Below are positions 43,619-52,587 of a stretch of 64,000 nucleotides of DNA, piece after piece. The position numbers were made by a program, and so were the translations under genes. Numbering within the stretch: position 1 is the first letter of the stretch; each line of letters begins with the position of its first letter. The stretch is from Pelagihabitans sp963760375 (GTDB lineage: Bacteria; Bacteroidota; Bacteroidia; Flavobacteriales; Flavobacteriaceae): NCBI GenBank assembly GCA_963760375.1, contig CAVXCS010000005.1:434001-498000 (forward strand), read 5' to 3'. The notes below the pieces were generated by a model. It was given only the letters and a program-made list of their open reading frames with translations, was not told where the DNA came from and did no database searches.

Positions 43619-45151
43619 ATGCTCAACAACGTCCTAATTCTAGACTTTGGTTCCCAATATACCCAATTGATTGCAAGACGGGTGCGCGAACTAAACATTT
43701 TCTGCGAGATCAAACCCTTCAACAAAATACCGGAAGACCTCTCGATCTATAAAGCGGTGATCCTCTCGGGATCTCCTTTTTCGGTCAGGGCCGATGCCGT
43801 TTCCCACCCGGATCTATCATCCATACGGGGCCATAAACCTGTTTTGGGGGTTTGTTACGGGGCACAGTACCTTGCCCATTTCAACGGGGGCAATGTAACG
43901 GCCTCCAATACCCGTGAATATGGGCGGGCCAAACTATCGTACATAAAAAAAGGCGAACCTTTTTTCAAGGGCATTTCCGAAGGTAGCCAGGTTTGGATGA
44001 GCCATGCCGATACGATAAACGAATTGCCAAAAAATAGCGTTCTATTGGCAAGCACCCATGATGTGAAATTCGCCGCCTATAAATTTGAAGGGGAAGATAC
44101 CTATGGCATCCAGTTTCATCCAGAGGTTTACCACACCACCGATGGCAAACAGCTTTTGGAAAACTTTTTGGTCAATATAGCCGGGGTCGCCCAGACCTGG
44201 ACCCCCGACGCCTTTGTTGACACCACTGTGGCAGAACTCAAGGACAAAATAGGGACCGACAAGGTCATTCTTGGCCTCTCCGGGGGGGTCGACTCCACTG
44301 TTGCCGCGGTACTCCTGCACAAGTCCATTGCCAAAAACCTCCACTGTATTTTTGTGAACAACGGCCTTTTGCGCAAAAACGAATTTCAGGAGGTGCTCGA
44401 TCAATACGAACATATGGGACTCAACGTGAAGGGGGTCGACGCTTCGGCACGTTTTTTGGATGCTTTGGCCGGGGTAAGCGATCCGGAAGAAAAACGAAAG
44501 ATCATCGGGAGGGTTTTTATTGAGGTATTCGATGATGAGGCACACCGGGTGGAAGATGTCAAATGGTTGGCCCAGGGTACCATTTACCCGGATGTGATCG
44601 AGTCGGTTTCCGCAACGGGCGGCCCTTCGGCGACCATCAAAAGCCACCACAACGTTGGCGGATTGCCCGACTATATGAAATTGGAGGTCGTAGAGCCTTT
44701 GAAAATGCTATTTAAGGATGAAGTGCGTCGGGTAGGGGCAAGTATGGGGATAAAGGAGGAACGTTTGGGCAGGCATCCCTTCCCAGGACCCGGTTTGGCG
44801 ATCAGGATCTTGGGCGACATCACCCGTGACAAGGTGGCCATCTTACAGGAAGTGGATGCGATTTTCATCAACGGATTGCGGGAATGGGGACTTTATGACG
44901 AGGTTTGGCAGGCCGGAGCCATACTTTTGCCCGTACATAGTGTAGGAGTCATGGGCGATGAGCGTACTTATGAGAAATGTGTAGCTTTACGCGCGGTCGA
45001 AAGTACCGATGGGATGACGGCCGACTGGGTGAATTTGCCCTATGCTTTTTTACAAAAAACATCGAACGATATAATCAATAAAGTTCCGGGCGTCAACAGG
45101 GTCGTTTACGACATCAGCTCAAAACCCCCGGCAACGATAGAATGGGAATAG
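43619..45151 (+). CDS. guaA: GMP synthase (glutamine-hydrolysing)
   Basis: Converts XMP to GMP with glutamine and ATP. The 510 residues have the class I amidotransferase domain (Cys in 'GVCYGAQYLAHFNGG', His in 'IQFHPEVYHT'). The ATP pyrophosphatase domain follows (P-loop 'VILGLSGGVDSTVAAVLL'), then the C-terminal dimerisation domain ending 'SKPPATIEWE'. The start is the ATG at 43619, directly before the conserved 'NNVLILDFGSQY'. The following gene starts three bases after the stop and probably shares the transcript. Confidence 0.97.
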   Translation: MLNNVLILDFGSQYTQLIARRVRELNIFCEIKPFNKIPEDLSIYKAVILSGSPFSVRADAVSHPDLSSIRGHKPVLGVCYGAQYLAHFNGGNVTASNTREYGRAKLSYIKKGEPFFKGISEGSQVWMSHADTINELPKNSVLLASTHDVKFAAYKFEGEDTYGIQFHPEVYHTTDGKQLLENFLVNIAGVAQTWTPDAFVDTTVAELKDKIGTDKVILGLSGGVDSTVAAVLLHKSIAKNLHCIFVNNGLLRKNEFQEVLDQYEHMGLNVKGVDASARFLDALAGVSDPEEKRKIIGRVFIEVFDDEAHRVEDVKWLAQGTIYPDVIESVSATGGPSATIKSHHNVGGLPDYMKLEVVEPLKMLFKDEVRRVGASMGIKEERLGRHPFPGPGLAIRILGDITRDKVAILQEVDAIFINGLREWGLYDEVWQAGAILLPVHSVGVMGDERTYEKCVALRAVESTDGMTADWVNLPYAFLQKTSNDIINKVPGVNRVVYDISSKPPATIEWE

Positions 45152-45153
45152 TT

Positions 45154-47322
45154 ATGAACCGATTTTTGAAGCAATTAACAGTGCTGCTATTTTTGGCCCT
45201 GATCAGTTGGAAGGCCAATGCACAAAAATTCACCTCCCATGCCGTCAAGGCAGGCGAAACCCTTGAAAGCATTGCCAAACAATACAAGGTTAGTCCCTAC
45301 AGCATCCTGAACTACAACAAAGAGATCAAGTCGGGACAGGCCCTGACGCCCAATACCATCTTGGTCATTCCCGCGCCCTCCGCCCAGGCGAATCGGGTAC
45401 CGCCAACGGTCAACCCCAAACCAGTGCCCAAGGCAGCTGAAGAGCAACTGAGCCAGGAAGAACCCATTGGATTTACCTCGCACCGGGTAAGAAGAAAAGA
45501 GACCCTGTTCGGTATTTCGCAGCGCTACAAGATTACCGAGGAGGATATTAAAAAGTTCAATCGCGATCTATATTCGGCCCAGTTGAAAAAAGGTACGGTC
45601 TTGCGGATCCCCAAATATAGAAGGGTCGACCCAAGTGATCTGCCCGAAAACAATCCCGATGATTTTGAAATATACAAGGTGGCGCCCAAAGAGACCCGAT
45701 GGAGCATTGCCAACAAGTACAGTATTACGATCGATAGTTTATTGGCCCTGAACCCAGAACTTTCAAAAACTTCCGATTATTTGAGGGAGGGACAAGAACT
45801 TAAGTTGCCCAAAATTGCCGGCAGTACCATTGAAGGGCAGGAAACACAGTTGTACCTTTCCTATACCGTGCCCCCAAAAATGAACTTTTACCAATTGGAA
45901 AAAAAGTTCGGCGTAAAAGGCGAGGAAATTGTGCGTTTGAATCCGGAAATCGCCCAAAGGGGTGGGCTCCAGGAAGGCATGGTATTGCGGATCCCCGAGC
46001 GCAAGCGCGAAGCTGGGGAAATCAATACCGACAACTATCTTTTTTATGTGGTGAAACCGAAGCAGACCGAATTTTCACTCACCAGAAAGTTCGGCCTCAG
46101 CTGGAAAGAACTTTTGGATCTGAACCCCGATTTGAAAATGGGGCTTAAGGCAGGGATGGTGCTCAGGCTTCCAAAAGCACAAACGGGGAATTTTGAGGTG
46201 CGGAATGCGCTGGTGTTGGATAAATTTGACCTGGTAGACAGCATCAATCGCGAAAACAAGCCGAAAATATTGGTTTTATTGCCGTTCCGACTCGACAAAT
46301 TGAATTTCGGGGATATGGCTTCGGTGGAAAGTACGATAGACCAGCGCAATGATGTGAAGGCCAGTCTTGGGCTATATTCCGGTGCTCTTATCGCTTTGGA
46401 TTCCGTTGCCGATCTTGGCATATCGGTGGAGGTCAAGACCCTTGACAACCAATTGGACCTCTTGATGACCAAATCTATTTTGGCAAAGGAGAATCTGGGC
46501 GATTACCAGGCCATTTTTGGACCTTTGGACAACCCCTCGCTGAAAGAGGTCGCAATAAGGGCTTCAGCGGCCCGAGTGCCCGTAATCGCGCCCATCCCCG
46601 TTCAAAGCGATATCAGTTTGCCCAATGTATTTTTTAGCTATACCTCCGACGAGGTCTTGCGGCAGCGTATGCTCTCTTATATGGATAGTTTGGTCACGGA
46701 CCAAAATATCATCGTGATCGCCGATAGTAAGAACAATGCGGTGAGACAAACGATCATGGAGCATTTTCCGACGGCCAGGTCGTTAAAATTGATCGAAGAA
46801 GAGAAAAATATTGGAATCGACCTTCAAAAATTAACGGCGCTGCTTTCCGTCGAAAAGGAAAATTGGGTGTTTTTGGAGACCGATAACTTCAAAGTGATAT
46901 CCAGCGTCAGTTCCATTTTGAATTCGGCGATCTATGAAGATCAAAAAGTACGGCTGTTTACCACCAACAGAAATAAAGCTTTTGAAAACGACGTGATTTC
47001 GGTCTCACATTTATCGAACCTGCACTTTACTTTTCCCTCGGTCCAGCGCGAAATCGGAAACAATGCCTTTGCCATACGGTACCAAAAACGTTTTGGGAGC
47101 CTGCCCGACCGTTTTGCGGTGAGGGGCTTTGATCTGGTCTATGACCTATTATTGAAACTGGCCTACAAAAATGATTTGTTTTTGATTTCGACCATGATCG
47201 GTGAAACGGAATACAACGGCAACAAGTTCAACTATGAAAAGGATATGGCATCTGGCTTTTTCAACCAATCGTCGTTTATCATTACTTATGAAGACTTGCA
47301 AATCAAAGAGATAAAAATATAA
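45154..47322 (+). CDS. LysM-repeat protein with periplasmic receptor-like domain
   Basis: A 722-residue exported protein: signal peptide (about 1-23, 'LLFLALISWKANAQ') and five LysM repeats in about the first 340 residues. The repeats begin 'HAVKAGETLESIAKQYKVSP', 'HRVRRKETLFGISQRYKITE', 'YKVAPKETRWSIANKYSITI', 'YTVPPKMNFYQLEKKFGVKG' and 'YVVKPKQTEFSLTRKFGLSW'. After them comes a type I periplasmic-binding-protein-like domain (about 360-720, 'ILVLLPFRLDKLNFG' onward) of the LppC/amino-acid-receptor kind. LysM holds it to peptidoglycan; the receptor part may bind a muropeptide or partner. Another ATG lies 12 bases upstream, inside guaA. Confidence 0.9.
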   Translation: MNRFLKQLTVLLFLALISWKANAQKFTSHAVKAGETLESIAKQYKVSPYSILNYNKEIKSGQALTPNTILVIPAPSAQANRVPPTVNPKPVPKAAEEQLSQEEPIGFTSHRVRRKETLFGISQRYKITEEDIKKFNRDLYSAQLKKGTVLRIPKYRRVDPSDLPENNPDDFEIYKVAPKETRWSIANKYSITIDSLLALNPELSKTSDYLREGQELKLPKIAGSTIEGQETQLYLSYTVPPKMNFYQLEKKFGVKGEEIVRLNPEIAQRGGLQEGMVLRIPERKREAGEINTDNYLFYVVKPKQTEFSLTRKFGLSWKELLDLNPDLKMGLKAGMVLRLPKAQTGNFEVRNALVLDKFDLVDSINRENKPKILVLLPFRLDKLNFGDMASVESTIDQRNDVKASLGLYSGALIALDSVADLGISVEVKTLDNQLDLLMTKSILAKENLGDYQAIFGPLDNPSLKEVAIRASAARVPVIAPIPVQSDISLPNVFFSYTSDEVLRQRMLSYMDSLVTDQNIIVIADSKNNAVRQTIMEHFPTARSLKLIEEEKNIGIDLQKLTALLSVEKENWVFLETDNFKVISSVSSILNSAIYEDQKVRLFTTNRNKAFENDVISVSHLSNLHFTFPSVQREIGNNAFAIRYQKRFGSLPDRFAVRGFDLVYDLLLKLAYKNDLFLISTMIGETEYNGNKFNYEKDMASGFFNQSSFIITYEDLQIKEIKI

Positions 47323-47326
47323 GACG

Positions 47327-47731
47327 ATGACCTCCAAAGTAACTTATCTGGGCAATTTAAGGACCAACTGCGAACATCTCCGTTCCGGAGACCATTTCAT
47401 TACCGATGCCCCTATCGACAACAACGGACTCGGCGAGGCTTTCTCACCGACCGACACCGTGGCCACGGCACTGGCGAGTTGTATGCTTACCACCATGGGC
47501 ATCAAGGCCAGGGGTCTGGAAACCGATCTTACCAATGCCACCGCAGAAGTCACCAAACACATGGCCGCAGAACCCAGACGAATCTCAAAGATCGAGGTTG
47601 TGATGCGGCTGCCTTCCGGTACCACCGAAAAAAACCGCAAGATTTTGGAGCATACCGCCAACACTTGTCCGGTAATCTATAGCATCCACCCCGACATCGA
47701 AAAAGAAATTACCTTTCATTGGACGCTTTAA
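47327..47731 (+). CDS. OsmC family peroxidase-like protein
   Basis: A 134-residue OsmC/Ohr family protein. The first conserved Cys is in 'LASCMLTTMGIKARGLETD' and the second in 'HTANTCPVIYSI', the pair that reduces organic hydroperoxides in this family. It follows the LysM gene after four bases and overlaps the next gene by 13 bases, so it sits in the guaA transcript. The specific oxidant is unknown. Confidence 0.92.
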   Translation: MTSKVTYLGNLRTNCEHLRSGDHFITDAPIDNNGLGEAFSPTDTVATALASCMLTTMGIKARGLETDLTNATAEVTKHMAAEPRRISKIEVVMRLPSGTTEKNRKILEHTANTCPVIYSIHPDIEKEITFHWTL

Positions 47732-48249
47732 AGCCCCTGTTTTTAATTTTATCCTTTGTATTGACCTTGGTTCCGACCGGGCAGGAACCCGACGGTATGC
47801 CCTGGAGTCCCGAACTAAAGCTCAGTTGGCAAGACTTCCGGGGTACCCAGACCAATTCAAGGGCCGCGGCGGTTACTGCGAGCGGTATCAGCTACAGTTT
47901 TTCTTCCCTTGTGAAAGGCAACGAGGTAAAGGTCGATTTCGAGATTGGCGCCTTTTTTTATCCAGATAGGTCATGGTACAGACCAGAGGTTTGCGACTCT
48001 GTGATCCTTGGCCATGAACAGTTGCATTTCGATATTTCGGAATTGTACAGCCGGAAAATGAGAAAACGTTTGGAAGAGACCAAGTTCACCAAAAATGTCA
48101 AGGCCGAGATCAAGGAAATATACAGCGAAATCACCGCCGCGCTCAATGATTTTCAGAACCGATATGATGACGAGACCAATTTTTCCCGAAATCGGGAGCA
48201 GCAGTTGCTTTGGAACGAAAAAATCGGAAAGGCACTAGGCACCAAATAG
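47719..48249 (+). CDS. DUF922-type putative Zn-protease, exported
   Basis: A 176-residue exported protein. The signal peptide 'LKPLFLILSFVLTLVPT' is followed by 'WSPELKLSWQDFRGTQTN', typical of DUF922, and by 'LGHEQLHFDISELYSRK'. The latter matches the HExxH-like zinc motif of that family (H-E-Q-L-H). The start appears to be TTG at 47719, which overlaps the osmC end by 13 bases; no ATG precedes the signal. A protease role is inferred from the motif only. Confidence 0.78.
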   Translation: MDALKPLFLILSFVLTLVPTGQEPDGMPWSPELKLSWQDFRGTQTNSRAAAVTASGISYSFSSLVKGNEVKVDFEIGAFFYPDRSWYRPEVCDSVILGHEQLHFDISELYSRKMRKRLEETKFTKNVKAEIKEIYSEITAALNDFQNRYDDETNFSRNREQQLLWNEKIGKALGTK

Positions 48250-48254
48250 GGGCC

Positions 48255-49856
48255 TTAATATTCCATGATGACGAAATCGGTTCGCAAAGGGTTTAAGGCC
48301 TCCATTAATTTGGGTACCAGGTCGGGTCCCAATTCCAGATAGAGTTCCGAAAAATTCTGAATGCGTTCCTGCAACGATTGGTTCGGAAATAGTTGTTGCT
48401 GTAACTCGGTGATCCGGATCACATGGTCTTCCAATTTTCGTTTCTGGGCCTTCAACAAACGCTTTTCAAGATTGTCCAACCCCTTTTTTTGTTTTACCTC
48501 CTGTGCTTTGACCGCGCCAAGGAATGAGGGATCTGTTTCCTTTGCCAGTACATGGAGCTGTTCGAACTGTTCTTCCAGGTACTTTTTTTGCGGCGTAAAA
48601 TCGATATCGATGTTCGAGATTTCCCTTATTTTTTTATTGATCAGCCGATTTCTCTCCAAGAAAAGATCGTCGATGGACAGCTGCATTTTCTTTAATTTTT
48701 TGGCCTGTTTTGCCGATACCATCAGGGCCGAATTGCGCAGCATCAGAATGGGGAAGGGTACAGCCATGGATTCGAACATCGATTTGAGTTCCAACCAATA
48801 GGCGATTTCACCGCCCCCTCCAATGTAGCAGAGGTTCGGCAAGATCACTTCCTGATAGAGCGGCCTCGCGATGACATTGGGGGAGAACCGCTCGGGATTT
48901 CGTTCCAGTTCCTTCAAAAGGGCTTCTTTGGTAAAGGAAATTTGGGTATCGTTCACAAAATATCGCCCATCTTTTTCAATAAGCCGCTCCCTGATGCCCT
49001 CAACCATGTAAAAATAATTGATTTCCCTAGGGTTTACCTGTATGCCATAACTTTCGGAACATTGATGCAGTTGGGTCACCGCCGCGGTCACTTGTCGATA
49101 TGATAGTTGGTCAATGATATCTTTCTCTGCGTAAGGAATAAGCAATCTTTTTAGATCGGCATGGTCACCATCCACGATCACCAGGCCGTAATCCCCAAAG
49201 AGGGCATTGGCCAAATACCTGGTAGCTTCGGTCAAGGTGCTATGCTCCAGGTAGGCCTTCTGGAAGAGATTTTTCATCGCTTCGGCATGTTGGCCGTTGC
49301 CCATTTCCTTTCCAAAGGCTTCATATACTTCCTGCAATCCGGAGGTGGGCAACTTGCCAACGGCCCCTCTGGAGGTGATGTTCCACTGCAGTTTTTTTCC
49401 CTTGACATTGAAATAGTTGATTTCATCAAAATCATGGTCCTCGGTAGCCATCCAATAAACAGGGACAAAATTGTATTTGGGATATTCCTTTTTCAGTGCG
49501 AGGCAAAGGTTGATGGTGGAGATGATCTTGTAAAGGAAGTACATCGGTCCCGTGAACAGGTTGAGCTGATGCCCAGTGACGACGGTGAAGGTAATGGGCT
49601 CTTTGAGCTGCTTGAGGTTATCGCCCGTTTTTTTGCCGACTTTGATACCCTTGTATTGACTTTGAAGCGCATCGTAAAGCACCTCTCTATGGGTATTGGG
49701 GAAATGGGTTGCCTTTTCTTCAATTTGTCCTTTGAAGTCCTCCAATTTAAAAAATCGATGGTAAAAGGGTTTTAGACTTTCCTTGCCATCGATATAATCA
49801 CATATCAAATCGGAGAAATAACCGGTTTTTTTGAAGGGAATACAAGCAACATCCAT
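48255..49856 (-). CDS. bshC: Bacillithiol biosynthesis cysteine-adding enzyme BshC
   Basis: The last enzyme of bacillithiol synthesis, adding cysteine to glucosaminyl-malate. The 533 residues match BshC in length and landmarks: 'TVVTGHQLNLFTGPMYFLYK' near residue 95, 'PVYWMATEDHDFDEINYFNV', 'LPNLCYIGGGGEIAYWLELK' and a long coiled-coil toward the C-terminus ('LEKRLLKAQKRKLEDHV'). Its presence implies that this organism uses bacillithiol as a thiol cofactor. bshA and bshB are not in the window. Confidence 0.95.
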   Translation of the reverse strand: MDVACIPFKKTGYFSDLICDYIDGKESLKPFYHRFFKLEDFKGQIEEKATHFPNTHREVLYDALQSQYKGIKVGKKTGDNLKQLKEPITFTVVTGHQLNLFTGPMYFLYKIISTINLCLALKKEYPKYNFVPVYWMATEDHDFDEINYFNVKGKKLQWNITSRGAVGKLPTSGLQEVYEAFGKEMGNGQHAEAMKNLFQKAYLEHSTLTEATRYLANALFGDYGLVIVDGDHADLKRLLIPYAEKDIIDQLSYRQVTAAVTQLHQCSESYGIQVNPREINYFYMVEGIRERLIEKDGRYFVNDTQISFTKEALLKELERNPERFSPNVIARPLYQEVILPNLCYIGGGGEIAYWLELKSMFESMAVPFPILMLRNSALMVSAKQAKKLKKMQLSIDDLFLERNRLINKKIREISNIDIDFTPQKKYLEEQFEQLHVLAKETDPSFLGAVKAQEVKQKKGLDNLEKRLLKAQKRKLEDHVIRITELQQQLFPNQSLQERIQNFSELYLELGPDLVPKLMEALNPLRTDFVIMEY

Positions 49857-50129
49857 AGGCAGGGTAAATATAAAACGCTTTCGCTACTTCTAGGCCTAAA
49901 ATTAAGTTAATTACTTTAATCCATCATTTTGGGAATGCATCGGGTTTTGGATATTTTTTTGACACATTTTAATTAGATTTGAAGGCATGGAATCGATTGG
50001 TATCCCGACCTTCTACCGGAAGGCACTTTTTTTGCGCTCAGCATAACGGGCCAACAAAAAGAAAGGGTAGTGACCCTAAGGATACCCGGAACGATTCCCA
50101 GAATCAATGGTTAATTTAATCTATTTCGA

Positions 50130-50252
50130 TTGAGAACATTTATACTTTCCCTTGTTGGCCTGATCACTTTTTCACTCTTTTCCCAAGAATTGAAATCGCC
50201 CTCCGAATTTTTAGGGATATCCGTTGGGAACGCAATTTACCCGTCACCATGA
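50130..50252 (+). other. Out-of-frame signal peptide of the M14 carboxypeptidase
   Basis: From TTG 50130 the plus frame encodes 'LRTFILSLVGLITFSLFSQE' and then 'LKSPSEFLG', an ordinary signal peptide followed by the start of the M14 family consensus. At 50214-50216 (GGG) the frame continues into a stop at 50250. Removing one G joins 'SEFLG' to 'YPLGTQFTRHHEVVDYF', which is how intact relatives read. So the native gene seems to be broken by one inserted base, or the base is a sequencing error. Confidence 0.8.
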
Positions 50253-52584
50253 GGTGGTCGATTATTTCCAATATGTGGCCGCTACGCTCCCCGAACTTGT
50301 AAAATTGAAGGAATATGGCAAAACCAATGAACGAAGGCCCTTGCTGCTCGCCTTTATCTCGACATCGGAAAATTTGGGCAACCTTGAGTCGATTCGACAG
50401 GAACATTTAAAAAACACCATTGGAGAAGGCAATCCATCCAAGGCCATAGTTTGGTTGAGCTATAATGTGCATGGGAATGAAAGTGTCAGTACCGAGGCAT
50501 CGATGCAGACATTGTACGATTTGCTGAACCGGAAAAAAGAATATTTGGAAAATACGGTGGTGATCATGGACCCCTGTATCAATCCCGATGGCAGGGAACG
50601 TTATGTCAGTTGGTACAATTCTTACAAAAACACCCCTTTTAATGTAGATCCCAACAGCAAGGAACACCATGAGGGCTGGCTCAGCGGCCGATCGAACCAC
50701 TATATGTTCGATTTGAACAGGGATTGGGCCTGGCTTACCCAAGTAGAGAGCCAACAAAGGATCAAGGAATACAACCAATGGTTGCCGCACGTACATGTCG
50801 ATTTTCATGAACAAGGCGTCGATCGGCCTTACTTCTTTGCCCCGGCGGCGGAGCCCTTTCATGAGGTGATCACCGATTTTCAGCGCGAGTTTCAATTGAT
50901 TATCGGGAAGAACCATGCGAAATATTTCGATGAACAGGGCTGGTTTTATTTTACCAAAGAGGTTTTCGATATGCTCTATCCCAGTTATGGGGATACCTAT
51001 CCCACCTACAGTGGGGCCATTGGGATGACCTATGAACAGGGAGGCGGCGGTGTGGCCGGGTTAGGAGTGATTACCGCGACGGGCGATACCCTCACTTTGA
51101 AAGATAGGATCGCACACCATTTGACCACCGGACTTTCAACGGTGGAGGTGGTTTCAAAAAATGCGGAAAGATTGAACCAAGAGTTCAAAAAATTCTATCA
51201 GAATAAAAACTTCCGCTACAAGAGCTATGTGATGAACGGGAATCGTGATAAATTAAATGCACTCACGGCCCTCCTCGATCGCCATCAGATCAAGTATGGC
51301 AGTGCCATCGATGCCAATGCCAAAGGTTTTGACTATAAAACGGGAAAAATGAAGACCATTAGGATTTCCGGGGAGAGTTTGGTCGTGTCTACCGACCAGC
51401 CCAAAGGAACCTTGGCCACCGTTTTGTTCGAACCCAATGCCAAATTGAGCGATTCGTTGACCTATGATATCACCGCCTGGTCGTTGCCGTATGCGTATGG
51501 ACTGGATGCCCTGGCCACGACAAATCTTTTGGGCATGGGGGAATGGCAAAAAGAAATGCCGCTACAAGTGGCACTCGACAGCGGCGCTTATGCTTTTTTG
51601 AGCGGGTGGTCTGGCATGAGGGATGCCCAATTCTTGGCGGCATTGCTGCAGGCGGGTATCCGGGTACGCCATACCCTCAAACCATTTACGATCGATGGGA
51701 TGGAGCATGCCCAGGGCAGCCTGATCATCACAAAAGCGGATAACAAAAACCGCAAAGACTTTCTGGGGACCCTGGCGAAAATCGCCAAAGACCACAATAT
51801 TGCGTTGACGCCGACATCTACCGGCTTTGTGGAAGGAGGCAAGGATTTTGGATCGAGCTCGGTAAAAATGGTCCCCGACGTCAAGGTGGCCGTCTTGACC
51901 GGGGAACCCACCTCCACCTTGCAGTTCGGCGAAATCTGGCACTTTTTTGAACAACAATTGTATTATCCCATCACCGTGATCGACAGCGATGATTTTGATG
52001 GGGTGGATCTTGGGGAATATGAGGTACTGATTCTGCCCAGCGGTCGCGGTTATGACCGATTCATGGAAGAAACACGATTGGCTTCCCTAAAAGAATGGGT
52101 AAACCATGGCGGCAAATTGGTTGCCATGGGGGGCGCCATTAAAGGGATCTCCGGGGAGGCCGGTTTCGGACTCAAGGTCTTGAAGGCCGAAAAGGATAGT
52201 ACGGCGCATTTCCAGTCTTACGAAGAATCGGAAAGAGATCAAATCAAGAGTGCCATTACCGGGGCCATCTTCAAGACCAGGGTAGATACCACCCATCCTT
52301 TGGCCTTTGGCTATGGCGATACGTACTTTAGTCTAAAGCTCGGGGCAGATGCCTATGACTACCTGAAAGAAGGTACCGTGGTTTATTTGGAAGAAAAACA
52401 AGCCAGTCCGGTCGCCGGCTTCGCGGGAAGTGAGGCGGTGAAGAAAATCGGCAAAACCTTGGTTTTTGGGGTCGAAAACCATGGGGAGGGTAGTGTGATA
52501 TATATGGTCGACGACCCGTTGTTCAGGGGATTTTGGGAAAACGGCAAACTCTTCTTTGCCAATGCCCTTTTTCAAGTGGAATAA
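50224..52584 (+). CDS. M14 zinc carboxypeptidase (N-terminus frameshifted)
   Basis: The open frame covers 786 residues of an M14 family metallocarboxypeptidase. Zinc ligands and catalytic residues are present: 'NVHGNESVSTEASMQT' (HxxE), 'HVDFHEQG' (third ligand His) and 'IGMTYEQGGGG' (catalytic Glu). The C-terminal half is a large uncharacterised region with 'HGGKLVAMGGAIKG', resembling a glutamine-amidotransferase-like fold. The frame begins with an apparent TTG inside conserved sequence and lacks a signal peptide, which lies upstream in another reading frame (see 50130-50252). Whether the gene is active depends on that frameshift. Convergent with the DUF3667 gene. Confidence 0.9.
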   Translation: MGTQFTRHHEVVDYFQYVAATLPELVKLKEYGKTNERRPLLLAFISTSENLGNLESIRQEHLKNTIGEGNPSKAIVWLSYNVHGNESVSTEASMQTLYDLLNRKKEYLENTVVIMDPCINPDGRERYVSWYNSYKNTPFNVDPNSKEHHEGWLSGRSNHYMFDLNRDWAWLTQVESQQRIKEYNQWLPHVHVDFHEQGVDRPYFFAPAAEPFHEVITDFQREFQLIIGKNHAKYFDEQGWFYFTKEVFDMLYPSYGDTYPTYSGAIGMTYEQGGGGVAGLGVITATGDTLTLKDRIAHHLTTGLSTVEVVSKNAERLNQEFKKFYQNKNFRYKSYVMNGNRDKLNALTALLDRHQIKYGSAIDANAKGFDYKTGKMKTIRISGESLVVSTDQPKGTLATVLFEPNAKLSDSLTYDITAWSLPYAYGLDALATTNLLGMGEWQKEMPLQVALDSGAYAFLSGWSGMRDAQFLAALLQAGIRVRHTLKPFTIDGMEHAQGSLIITKADNKNRKDFLGTLAKIAKDHNIALTPTSTGFVEGGKDFGSSSVKMVPDVKVAVLTGEPTSTLQFGEIWHFFEQQLYYPITVIDSDDFDGVDLGEYEVLILPSGRGYDRFMEETRLASLKEWVNHGGKLVAMGGAIKGISGEAGFGLKVLKAEKDSTAHFQSYEESERDQIKSAITGAIFKTRVDTTHPLAFGYGDTYFSLKLGADAYDYLKEGTVVYLEEKQASPVAGFAGSEAVKKIGKTLVFGVENHGEGSVIYMVDDPLFRGFWENGKLFFANALFQVE

Positions 52585-52587
52585 GGT

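Noticed and set aside
48250..48290. A terminator between the DUF922 and bshC genes
   Set aside because: The five-base gap and flanks give no stem with a T run.
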